Source of the DNA: Lysobacter arvi | Lineage (GTDB): Bacteria; Pseudomonadota; Gammaproteobacteria; Xanthomonadales; Xanthomonadaceae | Direction: 5' to 3' | NCBI GenBank assembly: GCA_031216755.1 | Contig: JARUHG010000001.1 | Span: forward strand, 496,001-560,000 | Length of the DNA: 64,000 nucleotides | Part shown: piece by piece, positions 27,806 through 36,318 of the stretch | Layout of the letters: each line of letters begins with the position of its first letter | Numbering within the stretch: position 1 is the first letter of the stretch | Translations under genes and position numbers: made by a program | The notes under the pieces: model-generated | What the model was told of the DNA's origin: nothing | Seen by the model: only the letters and a program-made list of their open reading frames with translations | Databases searched by the model: none

Positions 27806-29530
27806 TCAGATCCCCAACAGCGGCGTGGCGTGTTCGAGCCGCGAGCGCAGCTGCTCGGCCAGTCGCAGGCTCAGGGCGATGATGGTGAACGTCGGGAACG
27901 CCCAGCTTCCCGTGGGGAAGACCGAACTGCCGGCGATGTGCAGGTTGTCCACGCCGTGCACCTGGCAGTGGCGATCCACCACGCCTTCGCGCGCGTTGTC
28001 GGCCATGCGCGTGGTGCCCATGTGGTGCGACGTGCCGAATACCTGCGGCACCCCGGCGTCCTCGCCGAGCCACGGCTCGGCCTGGAAACGCCCGTTGCAC
28101 GCGCGCGCGAGTTCGCCACCGAACAGCGTCGCCGCCGTGCGATAGGTGTGGCGATCGAGTTCGGTCAGGCGCCAGTCGACGTTGACCTTCCGCAGCCCCA
28201 ATGCATCGCGTTCCTCGCCCAGCGTGATCCGGCTGTCGCGGTTGGGCACCTGTTCGAAGTAGCCGATGAGATCGACGCGTTCGGTGCGCACCGTCGGCTT
28301 GCGCGTGAGTTTTCGGCCGACGGCCTTGGCGATGTCGCCGGCGTTGAGCCCGGCCCGCAGCGTGAGCGCGCGGATGTCCTCGGTCGGCATGGCATTGGCG
28401 ATGTAGTCCGGCTCGCCGTTGCGACGACCGCACACGCGCGCCTTGATCGCCCAGTTCTCGTTGCGGCGTCGCGCACGGATCGCGGCGCGCAGGTCGCGCA
28501 GGGCCTGCAGGCCCTCGGGCACCGGCTCCTCGAACGCGAACGGCCGCACGCGCCCGCTGAGAATGCGGTGCCGTCGCTGGGCTTCGTCCGACAGGCAGAT
28601 TTCCGGATGCGCCTGCGGCCGGCCCTTGGGCACGTTGCGGTCGTAAGGACGCGTGAGCACGTGCGGGTTGTCGGCGAACAGGGTGCCGAGCTTGCCGCTG
28701 GGGTGGTCCATGAAATAGCGCCCGACCAGATCGTGCGCGTTGCCGAGCCCCTGCGCGACGGTGCCGTTCGAGGACAGCAGCAGCCGCGCGTTCTCGATGC
28801 CGCCGCACGCGAGCACGTAATGTCGCGCGCGCACCGTGCCCCGGCGTCCGTCGAGCGTACCGATGCGCGCCTGCCGCACGGCCTGCGCCGATTCCATCGC
28901 ATCCAGTTCCAGCAGGTTGGCGTGCAGCAGTACGGTGATGTTCGCCGCGCGCTTGAACACGTCGTGGTACGCGTGGCCGAAGATCATCGGGCTGGACGCG
29001 AAGGTCTTGTGCACCAGCGCGTCGCCGTCGAACTCCAGCGGGCGGCGCGAGAACGGGGTCAGGAACGTGTCTTCGCCGAAGTCGTGTTGATCGAGCCCGC
29101 AGAACGTGCGCGCCTTGCGGTAGTGCGGCTCCAGATCGGCGAACCCGATCGGCCAGCCGCTGTGCGGGACCCAATCGCGCGGCGCCAGGTTGGCCAGCGG
29201 AATGCAGCCGCGGCCCCAGTAATTGCAGGTGCCGCCGAACGCGCGCAACCGGGAAGCGCCCGGATCGAACGGCGGTTCGCCGACGGAATGGCCTTCCAGC
29301 AGTGCCTGGTAGCGCGCGTCGGCAGTCAGGCCGCCGCTCTCGATCACGCAGACCGACGCCGGCGTATCGAGAAACGCCCACGCGATCGCCAGGCCGGCGG
29401 CACCGGCCCCGATGATGCAGATGTCCGCGTCGAAGTCGGCCGGCGAGGACGCGTTCCGGTAATCGAAGATCAAATCCGCTGCCCCTGAGAACGTTGTCTC
29501 GGCCGGCGCACGAAGCGCGCACCGGGCCAC
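27806..29530 (-). CDS. GMC family FAD-dependent oxidoreductase
   Basis: The ~574-residue flavoprotein has the FAD motif DICIIGAGAAGLAIAWAFLD near residues 36-55. GGTCNYWGRGC is the active-site loop region, ACGGIENARLLLSSNG is the GMC signature 2-like segment, and SSVFPTGSWAFPTFTIIALS lies at the C-terminus. The catalytic histidine region is GTSHHMGTTRMADN. Such enzymes oxidise alcohols, sugars or sterols; the substrate is unknown and no cytochrome or small subunit is adjacent. The start is uncertain: GTG 29530 or TTG 29473, which begins at LIFDYRNAS. Confidence 0.8.
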   Translation of the reverse strand: MARCALRAPAETTFSGAADLIFDYRNASSPADFDADICIIGAGAAGLAIAWAFLDTPASVCVIESGGLTADARYQALLEGHSVGEPPFDPGASRLRAFGGTCNYWGRGCIPLANLAPRDWVPHSGWPIGFADLEPHYRKARTFCGLDQHDFGEDTFLTPFSRRPLEFDGDALVHKTFASSPMIFGHAYHDVFKRAANITVLLHANLLELDAMESAQAVRQARIGTLDGRRGTVRARHYVLACGGIENARLLLSSNGTVAQGLGNAHDLVGRYFMDHPSGKLGTLFADNPHVLTRPYDRNVPKGRPQAHPEICLSDEAQRRHRILSGRVRPFAFEEPVPEGLQALRDLRAAIRARRRNENWAIKARVCGRRNGEPDYIANAMPTEDIRALTLRAGLNAGDIAKAVGRKLTRKPTVRTERVDLIGYFEQVPNRDSRITLGEERDALGLRKVNVDWRLTELDRHTYRTAATLFGGELARACNGRFQAEPWLGEDAGVPQVFGTSHHMGTTRMADNAREGVVDRHCQVHGVDNLHIAGSSVFPTGSWAFPTFTIIALSLRLAEQLRSRLEHATPLLGI

Positions 29531-29585
29531 CGTTCGGAATCAACGCAGTCAGGGGCGTGAAGGGGACAGATGGGAAGGTTGAGGC

Positions 29586-29930
29586 GACTGCTTGCGCGGC
29601 ACTGCCGCGCAGGTCGCCGAAAGCCCGGCCATGGATGGACGGGCGGGGCGCTCCGCAGCCGTTGCGCTTCGCCATGGAAGGCAGCGGCAAGTGGTTCACG
29701 ACGGTGCTTGCGACCTGCTTGCGCGTCACTGCCGCGCAGGTCGCCGAAAGCCGGCCACGGATGGCCGGGCGGGGCCAAGGCATGACGTCGCCGCCGCTCA
29801 CCCCAACCCTCTCCCGCAGGGAGAGGGGCTTACCTTCGTGTGGACGGCGAAGGCACTACGTTCCCGAATGTCGGCTCGACCCTCTCCGTGAGAGAGAGGG
29901 CTCAAGCTGCGGCGAACGTCGAGCTCACCC
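29586..29930. repeat. non-coding stretch with ~62-bp direct repeat and CTCTCCC palindrome
   Basis: Two imperfect copies (29586-29648 and 29713-29775, period 127 bp) share CACTGCCGCGCAGGTCGCCG and the following ATGG...GGGCGGGGC. Next comes a 9-bp palindrome CCCTCTCCC-GCA-GGGAGAGGG (29807-29827), a motif also present near 41.36 kb and in the 53-kb repeats. No gene is supported in 29531-29930. Confidence 0.6.
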
Positions 29931-31823
29931 TTACTGCGTCGACAACGGCAGCGGCCGCGCGAGGCCGCGCGCCATGGCGCCGTCGAGCAGCGCGTGCGTC
30001 TTGCGTTCGGCCTCGTCGATGATCTTTTCCTGTTCCTTGCCCAGCGCGTCCATCTGCCGCCCCAGGGCGTCCATCGGCTTGCCGGCTTCGTCCATCTGGC
30101 GGCTCAGGGCTTCCATGGGCGCCTGGTTCGCGGCAAGGGCGGCGGTCTGGCGCTCGAGCACGCGGCTTTGCTCCTCCATCTGGCGACCCAGTTCGTCCAT
30201 CTGCCGCCCCAGATCGTCCATCGTCGCTTCCAGGCGGTCGCGGTCCGCGTCGTCCACGCGCGCCATCTGCGAGGCGATGTCCGCCTGGCGTCCCGCCAGC
30301 GCGCTCTGCTGATCGGCCAAGCGTTCCATGCGGCGCGAGGCGGCGTTGATCGCGACATCGTCGTCGGCCTTCGCCGAGAGTTGCTCCATCTGCGCGCCCA
30401 GCGCTTCCATCCTGTCGCCGTGCACTTCCATCTGGTCGCCGAGCGCCTCCATCCGCGCGCCGATGCGATCGCTGTCGCGCCAGGCGTCGCGCACCTTCGC
30501 CATCGTCTCGGGATCGGACACGACATAGGCCTTGCCGCCGCGACGGAACCAGACGAAGTCCTGGTTCGCCAGGCTGCGGCGTGCGCGCTCGATCTCGGGC
30601 AGGTCGTCCGTCGAGCCCGACATGCGGATGCCGTCGCGGTCCTTGCTGACGAGCGCGTAGGCGTCGCGGTCGCGGCTCGTGATGCGCAGGGTGCGCGCGG
30701 TGGTCTTCGGGGCGGCGGCAGGCGTGGCCTGCGACGGCGCGGCCGGTTGCGCGCGGCTGGCCGCATCGGCCGTGGCCTGCGGAGAGGCCGCGGCGGCCGG
30801 CCTGGCATCCTGGCCGATCTGCGCATGCGCGTAGAACGCCAGGCAGGCGACCGCGACGCCGACCAGCGGCAGGGCGACGCCGCCGCGCACGGGGCGCGCG
30901 CCGGGACGGACGAGTTGTTCGATGCGTGACATCAGATGGCCTCCATGGGCGGCTTGCGCGAGGTGTGGCGTGGGCGGGACGCTGGCGTGGCCGCAGGACC
31001 AGTCGGCCAGTTCGGACAGCGCGAGCGCGAGCCGGCGCGGCTGCCCGGTGACGTCCGCGGCCAGGCGGTCGGCGATGTGCTCGCGCTCGTCGCGGATGCG
31101 GCGCGAGAGCCACCACGTGACCGGGTGGTAGAACAGCAACGCTTCGGCGAGGTTCTGCAGCAGATTGACCAGGTAGTCGTGGCGCCGGACATGGGCCAGC
31201 TCGTGCGCGAGCAGGGCTTCGATCAGGTCCGTCGGCATGCGCGTGAGCAGGCCGGCCGGCAACAGCACCACCGGGCGCCACCAGCCGACCGAGACCGGCG
31301 ACGACAGCGGGCCGACGATCCGCAACGCGACGGCGCGACCAAGGCCGAAGCGCTGCGCAAGCGCGTCGAGCCGCGCCTGCCATTCGCGTTGCGTCGCCGA
31401 TTGCGGCGTGGCGCGCAGGCGCTGGATCCAGATCAGGCCCGCGGCCATCCGCAGCGACAGCGCGCCGGCGCCGGCCGCCCAGAGCAGCACGATGGTGGGA
31501 AGCGCGGCGTCCAGTCGCGAGACTCCGACGGGCGCGGCGTCGCCGCTCACGATCGCCAGGCCGGTGATGCGCACGAGCGCGTCACGGGGCATGGCGATGC
31601 CGGCCGGAGTAGGCGCCCACAGTTGCGCGATCACGTACAGCGTGGGCATCAACGTGCACAGCAACAACGCGCCGCAGGCGACCGCATAGCGTGCCTGCGG
31701 GCGCGCTTCGCGCATGACGCGCAGCGCCAGCGCCGCGAGCAACCCGATCAGCGCGCCTTGCCACAGGAAGTGGAGCAGGGCGCGTCCGAGCGCCGGAACC
31801 AGCGCGGCGAGCCATTCAGTCAT
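29931..31823 (-). CDS. BlaR1-like M56 family metallopeptidase with coiled-coil C-terminus
   Basis: The 630-residue protein has membrane segments at about 10-35, 45-70 and 107-133, and the zinc peptidase motif HELAH at 207-211 followed by a further membrane segment near 318-337. It is the membrane sensor-protease that cleaves a BlaI-type repressor, encoded just upstream and overlapping by 8 nt. There is no penicillin-binding domain. An Ala/Pro linker (~338-372) is followed by a short domain and then about 190 residues of heptad-like Met/Gln/Leu coiled coil (MEALGDQME, MDDLGRQMDELGRQME). The sensed signal is therefore unlikely to be a beta-lactam acylating this protein. Confidence 0.85.
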   Translation of the reverse strand: MTEWLAALVPALGRALLHFLWQGALIGLLAALALRVMREARPQARYAVACGALLLCTLMPTLYVIAQLWAPTPAGIAMPRDALVRITGLAIVSGDAAPVGVSRLDAALPTIVLLWAAGAGALSLRMAAGLIWIQRLRATPQSATQREWQARLDALAQRFGLGRAVALRIVGPLSSPVSVGWWRPVVLLPAGLLTRMPTDLIEALLAHELAHVRRHDYLVNLLQNLAEALLFYHPVTWWLSRRIRDEREHIADRLAADVTGQPRRLALALSELADWSCGHASVPPTPHLAQAAHGGHLMSRIEQLVRPGARPVRGGVALPLVGVAVACLAFYAHAQIGQDARPAAAASPQATADAASRAQPAAPSQATPAAAPKTTARTLRITSRDRDAYALVSKDRDGIRMSGSTDDLPEIERARRSLANQDFVWFRRGGKAYVVSDPETMAKVRDAWRDSDRIGARMEALGDQMEVHGDRMEALGAQMEQLSAKADDDVAINAASRRMERLADQQSALAGRQADIASQMARVDDADRDRLEATMDDLGRQMDELGRQMEEQSRVLERQTAALAANQAPMEALSRQMDEAGKPMDALGRQMDALGKEQEKIIDEAERKTHALLDGAMARGLARPLPLSTQ

Positions 31824-32235
31824 CGCGATTCCCCTTGCGGTCGTCGGCGTCGTCCTTGAGGAAACGGCGGATCTCCTCGCGCTCCTTGTCGCTCACGTGC
31901 TCGTTCAGCGCGGCCATCACCAGTGCCTTGCCCGAGCCGGAGAACGCCTTCTGGATCAGGTCGCTAAGCAGGTTGGTCTGCAGGGCATCCTGCGCATGCG
32001 CGGCCGCGTAGACATGCGACCGCTGCGTCTCGTCGCGCGTGAGCAGCCCCTTGCCGTGCATCACCTGCATCAGCCGGAGCACCGTGGCGTAGGTGAGGTC
32101 GGGGCGCTCGGCGAGCCGCGCCTGGTGAACGTCCTTCACCGTCGACGGCCCCAGTCGCCAGATCGTGCGGAGCAGGTCGAGCTCGGCGGCGGTTGGCTTG
32201 GGCGGTCTGGCGGTTTTGCGGGTCATGGAGGTCAT
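31816..32235 (-). CDS. BlaI/MecI/CopY family transcriptional repressor
   Basis: The 139-residue product has the family winged helix (PTAAELDLLRTIWRLGPSTV, then YATVLRLMQVMHGKGLL) and the C-terminal dimerisation helices that carry the cleavage site (ALQTNLLSDLIQKAFSGSG). It is co-translated with the M56 protease. ATG 32235 or ATG 32226 could be the start. A palindromic operator lies 30-60 nt upstream, so autoregulation is likely. Targets beyond this operon are not visible here. Confidence 0.9.
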   Translation of the reverse strand: MTSMTRKTARPPKPTAAELDLLRTIWRLGPSTVKDVHQARLAERPDLTYATVLRLMQVMHGKGLLTRDETQRSHVYAAAHAQDALQTNLLSDLIQKAFSGSGKALVMAALNEHVSDKEREEIRRFLKDDADDRKGNRDD

Positions 32236-32264
32236 CGGATGAGGCTTGCCGGCATGCTGATCTA

Positions 32265-32296
32265 TCTAGAACAGTTTGTCTAGACATTCTTGTCTA
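32265..32296 (-). promoter_or_regulatory. BlaI-type operator upstream of the repressor gene
   Basis: The stretch contains the perfect 10-bp palindrome TGTCTAGACA (32277-32286) and the inverted repeat TAGACA-TTCT-TGTCTA (32281-32296). A degenerate copy TCTAGAACA...TTGTCTAGA starts at 32265. TACA/TGTA-like half sites with dyad symmetry are typical of BlaI/MecI operators. It also lies upstream of the plus-strand membrane gene at 32373. Confidence 0.65.
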
Positions 32297-32372
32297 TGAC
32301 GAAAGTCACGGGTACGAAGCGCTCCGCGCCACTAGCATGGGGCCGCACGCCCATGCCATCGGAGCCATGGCG

Positions 32373-32864
32373 ATGTCCGCTCTCCGTTCCCCTGCATCGC
32401 GCATCCTCTGGTCCTTCGTCGTGATCGGCGGGCTCGTGGTCGCACTGGGCGATTTCCTCTTCGCCACGACGCTGTGGTTCTCGTGGGACGCCGAAGGTTT
32501 AAGGCGCGTGTTCCAGACCATCGCCGTCGGCGTGCTGGGCCCGGCCAGCTACGAGGGCGGGCTCGCGTCGGCCGTGCTGGGCGCGGTGCTGCACGTGCTC
32601 ATGGCGACCGCCTTCGTGGCGATCTACGCACTCGTTGCGCGCCGCTTCCCGTCGCTGCTGGCGCGGCCGGTCGTGCTGGGCGTGCTGTACGGCGTCGTGT
32701 TGTACGTGGTGATGAATTTCGTCGTGATGCCGCTGTCGCGCGTGGGCCGTTCACCGTCGTTCGCGCATCCGGACTGGATCGCCTGGGCGGTGCTCGCGCA
32801 CATGGTGTTCGGCGTCGTGTGCGTGCTGTTCGCGCGTCGGGCGCTTCGGCATGACGCGCCGTAA
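32373..32864 (+). CDS. four-helix inner-membrane protein of unknown function
   Basis: ATG 32373 lies 8 nt after GGAG; an ATG at 32367 is too close. The 163-residue product has four hydrophobic segments (WSFVVIGGLVVALGDFLFA, AVLGAVLHVLMATAFVAIY, PVVLGVLYGVVLYVVMNFVV, WIAWAVLAHMVFGVVCVLF) with short loops. I do not recognise the family. It is divergent from blaI-like across the operator and might share that regulation. Confidence 0.65.
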   Translation: MSALRSPASRILWSFVVIGGLVVALGDFLFATTLWFSWDAEGLRRVFQTIAVGVLGPASYEGGLASAVLGAVLHVLMATAFVAIYALVARRFPSLLARPVVLGVLYGVVLYVVMNFVVMPLSRVGRSPSFAHPDWIAWAVLAHMVFGVVCVLFARRALRHDAP

Positions 32865-32974
32865 GCGCCACGTCCTGCGCGCGCGGCCCGCCGGTCGGCC
32901 GCCGGGCGCGGCGCCTTGACGAATCGCGCGCGTGCCCGATAGACGAGCCTTCATCCAACGGACGGACCACCGCC

Positions 32975-33343
32975 ATGCTCAGGAAGATCGCCTTCACCAT
33001 GTACCCCGTGATCGACGTCGATCGCGCCCGCGCGTTCTACGAGGACGTGCTGGGCCTGGAGCGCGGCTCGCATGGCGAGCAGGACGGGCAGCACTGGATC
33101 GAGTACGACCTGCCCGGTGGCGGCTGTTTCGCGCTGACCAACGCCACGCCCGCCAAACCGAGCGAAGCCGCCGGCGGCACGGTCGGGTTCGAAGTGGACG
33201 ACCTCGATGCCCTCGTGGCGGACCTGAAACGCAAGGGCGTGACATTCCGCAGCGACATCATCGTGACGCCCGTGTGCCGCATGGCCGTATGCGTGGACAG
33301 CGAAGGCAACTCGTTGCTGCTGCATCAGCTCAAGGCGAAGTGA
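32975..33343 (+). CDS. VOC family (glyoxalase/bleomycin resistance fold) protein
   Basis: The 122-residue single-domain product has the paired beta-alpha-beta-beta-beta modules of the vicinal oxygen chelate fold: FTMYPVIDVDRARAFYEDVL, then GGTVGFEVDDLDALVADLK and CVDSEGNSLLLHQLK. Metal or substrate cannot be deduced. It is followed after 3 nt by the AlkD-like gene, so the two are probably co-transcribed. Confidence 0.85.
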   Translation: MLRKIAFTMYPVIDVDRARAFYEDVLGLERGSHGEQDGQHWIEYDLPGGGCFALTNATPAKPSEAAGGTVGFEVDDLDALVADLKRKGVTFRSDIIVTPVCRMAVCVDSEGNSLLLHQLKAK

Positions 33344-33346
33344 CCC

Positions 33347-34153
33347 ATGCCCGCACGCACGAAACCGAAGGCCGCCTCGCCGGTCGCACCGCAGACCGCA
33401 TCGCCCGACAGCACGACGGCATCGCGTACCGCGCACGCGCTGGCGTGGCTGCGCGAGCACGCATCCGACACCGTGCGCGACGGCATGGCGCGATTCGCGA
33501 TTCCGGCGGACCACGCGCTCGGCGTGTCGATGAAGGACATCCAGTCCCTCGCCAAGCAGCTCGGACGCAGTCACGAGCTGGCCGCGTCGCTCTGGGACAC
33601 CGGCGTGTACGAAGCGCGCATGCTCGCGGCCCATGTCGAAGAACCGGCGCGCGTGACGCCCGCGCAGATGGACCGCTGGTGCGGCGATTTCGACAACTGG
33701 GCCGTTTGCGACACGCTGTGCTTCACGCTGTTCGACCGCACGCCGCATGCGTTCGCCAAGGTCGTGCAGTGGTCCTCGCGCCGCGAGGAGTTCCAGAAGC
33801 GCGCCGCCTTCGCGTTGCTCGCCAGCCTGGCGCTGCACGGTCGGCTCGAAGACGAATCGCTTTACGCCGACGGCCTGGCCCTGATCGAACGCGAAGCGGG
33901 CGACGACCGCAACTTCGTGAAGAAGGGCGTGAACTGGGCATTACGTGCGATCGGCCGTCGCGCGGACTGGCGCGTGCAGGCCACGGCCGTCGCCAGGCGG
34001 CTGGCCGAATCCGGCGAGGCGAGCGCGCGGTGGATCGGCAAGGATGCGTTGCGCGAATTCGCGAAACGGCCGCCCAAGGCGGCCAGGAAGCAGGCCGCGG
34101 CGAGGAAGACGGTACGGAAAGCGGCCGGAAGCAGCCGCCGCGCCGTGGATTGA
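33347..34153 (+). CDS. DNA alkylation repair protein, AlkD-like HEAT-repeat glycosylase
   Basis: The 268-residue product has an Ala/Ser/Pro-rich N-terminal tail (~30 residues) and an alpha-helical HEAT-like repeat domain. WCGDFDNWAVCD holds the Trp and Asp expected in AlkD-type glycosylases that remove bulky alkyl purines. A basic C-terminal tail (KAARKQAAARKTVRKAA) should help DNA binding. It starts 4 nt after the VOC gene stop. Enzymatic activity is inferred from the family. Confidence 0.8.
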   Translation: MPARTKPKAASPVAPQTASPDSTTASRTAHALAWLREHASDTVRDGMARFAIPADHALGVSMKDIQSLAKQLGRSHELAASLWDTGVYEARMLAAHVEEPARVTPAQMDRWCGDFDNWAVCDTLCFTLFDRTPHAFAKVVQWSSRREEFQKRAAFALLASLALHGRLEDESLYADGLALIEREAGDDRNFVKKGVNWALRAIGRRADWRVQATAVARRLAESGEASARWIGKDALREFAKRPPKAARKQAAARKTVRKAAGSSRRAVD

Positions 34154-34230
34154 TCCCGATCAAGAGCGCGCCGCGGCGGCTTCCTAGACTTCCCTCCGGC
34201 GCACTCCGCGCATTCCCCAGGGGGACGATC

Positions 34231-34686
34231 ATGAAAGCCACTTCGCTGCTCGCCGCCATCGTGCTTGCCGGCGTCTCGTTGCACGCCGCTGCCGCGGACA
34301 ACTGCACGGTCCGGATCAAGGCCAACGATGCGATGCAGTACGACATCAAGACCGCGACCGTTTCGGCGTCGTGCCCGACCGTCACGATCGAACTCACGCA
34401 CACCGGAAAGATGCCGGTCGCCGCGATGGGCCACAACGTCGTCGTTTCCCAGACCGTCCTGTACGACGCGATCGCGCGCGACGGACTGAAGGCCGGCGCC
34501 GCAGCGGGTTACCTGATGAAGAACGATTCGCGCGTGATCGGCGCCACCGCGATGATCGGCGGCGGCCAGAACGCGAAGGCGACGTTCCCCGGTTCGCGGC
34601 TGAAGCCTGGCGGCGACTATGCGTTCTATTGCACGTTCCCCGGCCATGCCACGCTGATGCGCGGCAAGCTGGTCGTGGTGAAGTAG
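34231..34686 (+). CDS. azu: azurin, type 1 blue copper protein
   Basis: Azurin shuttles electrons in the periplasm. The 151-residue precursor has a signal peptide cleaved near AAA-D23. All copper ligands are visible: H68 (MGHNVV), C134 (YCTFPGH), H139 and M143. The disulfide cysteines C25 and C48 are also present. GGGGGA precedes the ATG. It is a single gene followed by a hairpin. Confidence 0.96.
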   Translation: MKATSLLAAIVLAGVSLHAAAADNCTVRIKANDAMQYDIKTATVSASCPTVTIELTHTGKMPVAAMGHNVVVSQTVLYDAIARDGLKAGAAAGYLMKNDSRVIGATAMIGGGQNAKATFPGSRLKPGGDYAFYCTFPGHATLMRGKLVVVK

Positions 34687-34712
34687 TCGACATCTCGATC
34701 GACGCATGCAAT

Positions 34713-34741
34713 GGAGGCAGCGCTCCTCAAGCGCTGCCTCC
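34713..34741 (+). terminator. hairpin downstream of azu
   Basis: GGAGGCAGCGC (34713-34723) pairs with GCGCTGCCTCC (34731-34741) around TCCTCAA, 11 bp, 27 nt after the azurin stop. No T run follows, so it may be an mRNA-stabilising 3' end rather than a full terminator. Confidence 0.5.
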
Positions 34742-35223
34742 GCCGCAGTAGATCGGCTGGCGATCCGCAATCGCACATCAAGCGATCGCGGCGATCGTCC
34801 GGCATCCACGATTCGCCGCCGCACCGCAGGATCGCTGCGCGCTCGCGCCGGAAGATGGCGTGGGATCTCAGCAGGTGTTGCGGGTGACACCTTAGACGCA
34901 TACCTCGCGGTTTCTTCCGCGTCCGTGGAGTTCCGGAACGGTGCCGCGCAAGGCGGGCCTTCGTGGTTTGCACGAGGTTCTTTGCGCATTACGGCGGTGT
35001 CGTTCATCCCGCCGTCACGACCTTTTCACCGCATCGACACGATGATCCCCGTGCCCGCCGCCGGGGACGCATGGCGATTCGAACGGCGAGTTCTGGAGGA
35101 CGGGGGCGAATGCGAGCCAACCGGTCCGGTGCGTCGCGCCGGCGCCCGGTCGTCCCGTCGCCATCGCGAGTGAAGCTGTCCGCTGTGCCGTTGTTCCGAT
35201 GCAGTGATGCAGGAGGAGCTGGC
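34742..35223 (+). other. 482-nt gap before the sulfatase operon
   Basis: I see no supported gene. Frames through it do not resemble proteins and have no ribosome sites. It presumably holds the promoter of the operon starting at 35224. AGGAGGAG at 35211-35218 is the ribosome site of that operon's first gene. Confidence 0.5.
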
Positions 35224-35634
35224 TTGGAAGCGTTCGTGCACGACGTGGTGCGTTTCTACGACGACCTGATCGGCCGCACGCAGGGGCCGATGTCGTTCCG
35301 TTTCTTCCTGCAGCCGACGATGGCGCTGCTGATGGCGGTGCGCGATGGCGTGAAGGACGCCAGGACCGGACGCTCGCCGTATTTCTGGACGATCGTGAAC
35401 GCCCCCGAGACGCGGCGGGCCTCGCTGCGCGAAGGCGTGAAGGCCACCACGCGCATCCTGGTCCTTGGCCTGGTCATGGAGATCATCTACCAGTACCGGG
35501 TGCTCGGCACGTTCCATGTGCTCGAGGCGATCAACGTCATCATCGCCCTGTGCTTCCTTCCCTACCTGCTGATGCGCGGGCCGATCAACCGGCTGGCGCG
35601 CTGGTGGTTCGCGCGCCCGCATCGCACGGCCTGA
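35224..35634 (+). CDS. small membrane protein, first gene of sulfatase operon
   Basis: TTG 35224 lies 7 nt after a strong AGGAGG and opens a 136-residue product. It has an amphipathic N-terminus, the segment FRFFLQPTMALLMAVRDGVKDARTG, and two hydrophobic segments (TRILVLGLVMEIIYQYRVL and AINVIIALCFLPYLLM) before a basic tail. It is probably an inner-membrane protein of two to three segments. I do not recognise a named family. A longer start exists in frame but would add a sequence without family character. Confidence 0.6.
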   Translation: MEAFVHDVVRFYDDLIGRTQGPMSFRFFLQPTMALLMAVRDGVKDARTGRSPYFWTIVNAPETRRASLREGVKATTRILVLGLVMEIIYQYRVLGTFHVLEAINVIIALCFLPYLLMRGPINRLARWWFARPHRTA

Positions 35635-35647
35635 CCGGAGACACTGC

Positions 35648-36271
35648 ATGAGTTCGCACGATCAGACGCCCACGCGTCCGGAGCGGTTCGAAGACACGAC
35701 GTTGCCGCCGATCCCGGACGTCGGGCTTCTGGAGTCGGACATCGCCTCGGTTCAACTGTCGCAGCATCGCACGAAGCTTTCGACGCATCGCACGGGGCTG
35801 TCCGAACACCGCACCGACCTGTCGGAATACCGCACCGACCTGTCGACGAACCGTACCGAGATGTCGATGCGCCGCACCGGCATGTCGTTCCAGCGCACGC
35901 GCATGAGCGCCGATCGCACGCTGATGTCGGTGATCCGCACCGCGCTGTCGCTGATCGGATTCGGCTTCACCATCTTCCAGGTGTTCAGCAAGGCGCGCGA
36001 TGCGGGCATCCTGAATATCGGCACCGCAGCGCCGAGCAATTTCGGCATGGCGCTGGTGATGCTCGGCGTGCTGTTGCTGCTCGTCGGCATCGTCTACCAC
36101 ATCAACTTCATGCGCACGATCCGTGCGCAGCGCGAGGCCATGGTCCAGCACGGACTGGTGCACGGCGAGAGCGCCTATCCGGTTTCCTACACGCTGCTCA
36201 CCGCCTGCGCGCTGCTGCTCATCGGGTTGTACGCCATCGTCACGATGGTGTTCGACGTGGCGCGAGGCTGA
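35648..36271 (+). CDS. DUF202-type membrane protein with nine RTxLS heptads
   Basis: The 207-residue product has three C-terminal membrane segments (ALSLIGFGFTIFQVF, GMALVMLGVLLLLVGIVYHI, SYTLLTACALLLIGLYAIV). The first of these continues the DUF202 motif RTxLSLIGFG. Ahead of it the motif RTx(L/M)S is repeated nine times with an exact period of seven residues (41-45, 48-52, 55-59 and so on to 97-101), encoded at 35768-35950 with a 21-bp period. The array should form a straight amphipathic helix or coiled coil leading into the membrane. It sits 13 nt after the preceding gene and 47 nt before the sulfatase. Confidence 0.75.
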   Translation: MSSHDQTPTRPERFEDTTLPPIPDVGLLESDIASVQLSQHRTKLSTHRTGLSEHRTDLSEYRTDLSTNRTEMSMRRTGMSFQRTRMSADRTLMSVIRTALSLIGFGFTIFQVFSKARDAGILNIGTAAPSNFGMALVMLGVLLLLVGIVYHINFMRTIRAQREAMVQHGLVHGESAYPVSYTLLTACALLLIGLYAIVTMVFDVARG

Positions 36272-36318
36272 TTCCGCTCTTCGATCCAGATCCCCCGAAA
36301 ACCACGAGGAGACGCGTC

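Noticed and set aside
34742-35223. coding region upstream of the sulfatase operon (in-frame extension to 34963)
   Set aside because: The extra 87 codons are Arg/Pro-rich, have no ribosome site and precede a strong AGGAGG placed exactly for the TTG at 35224.
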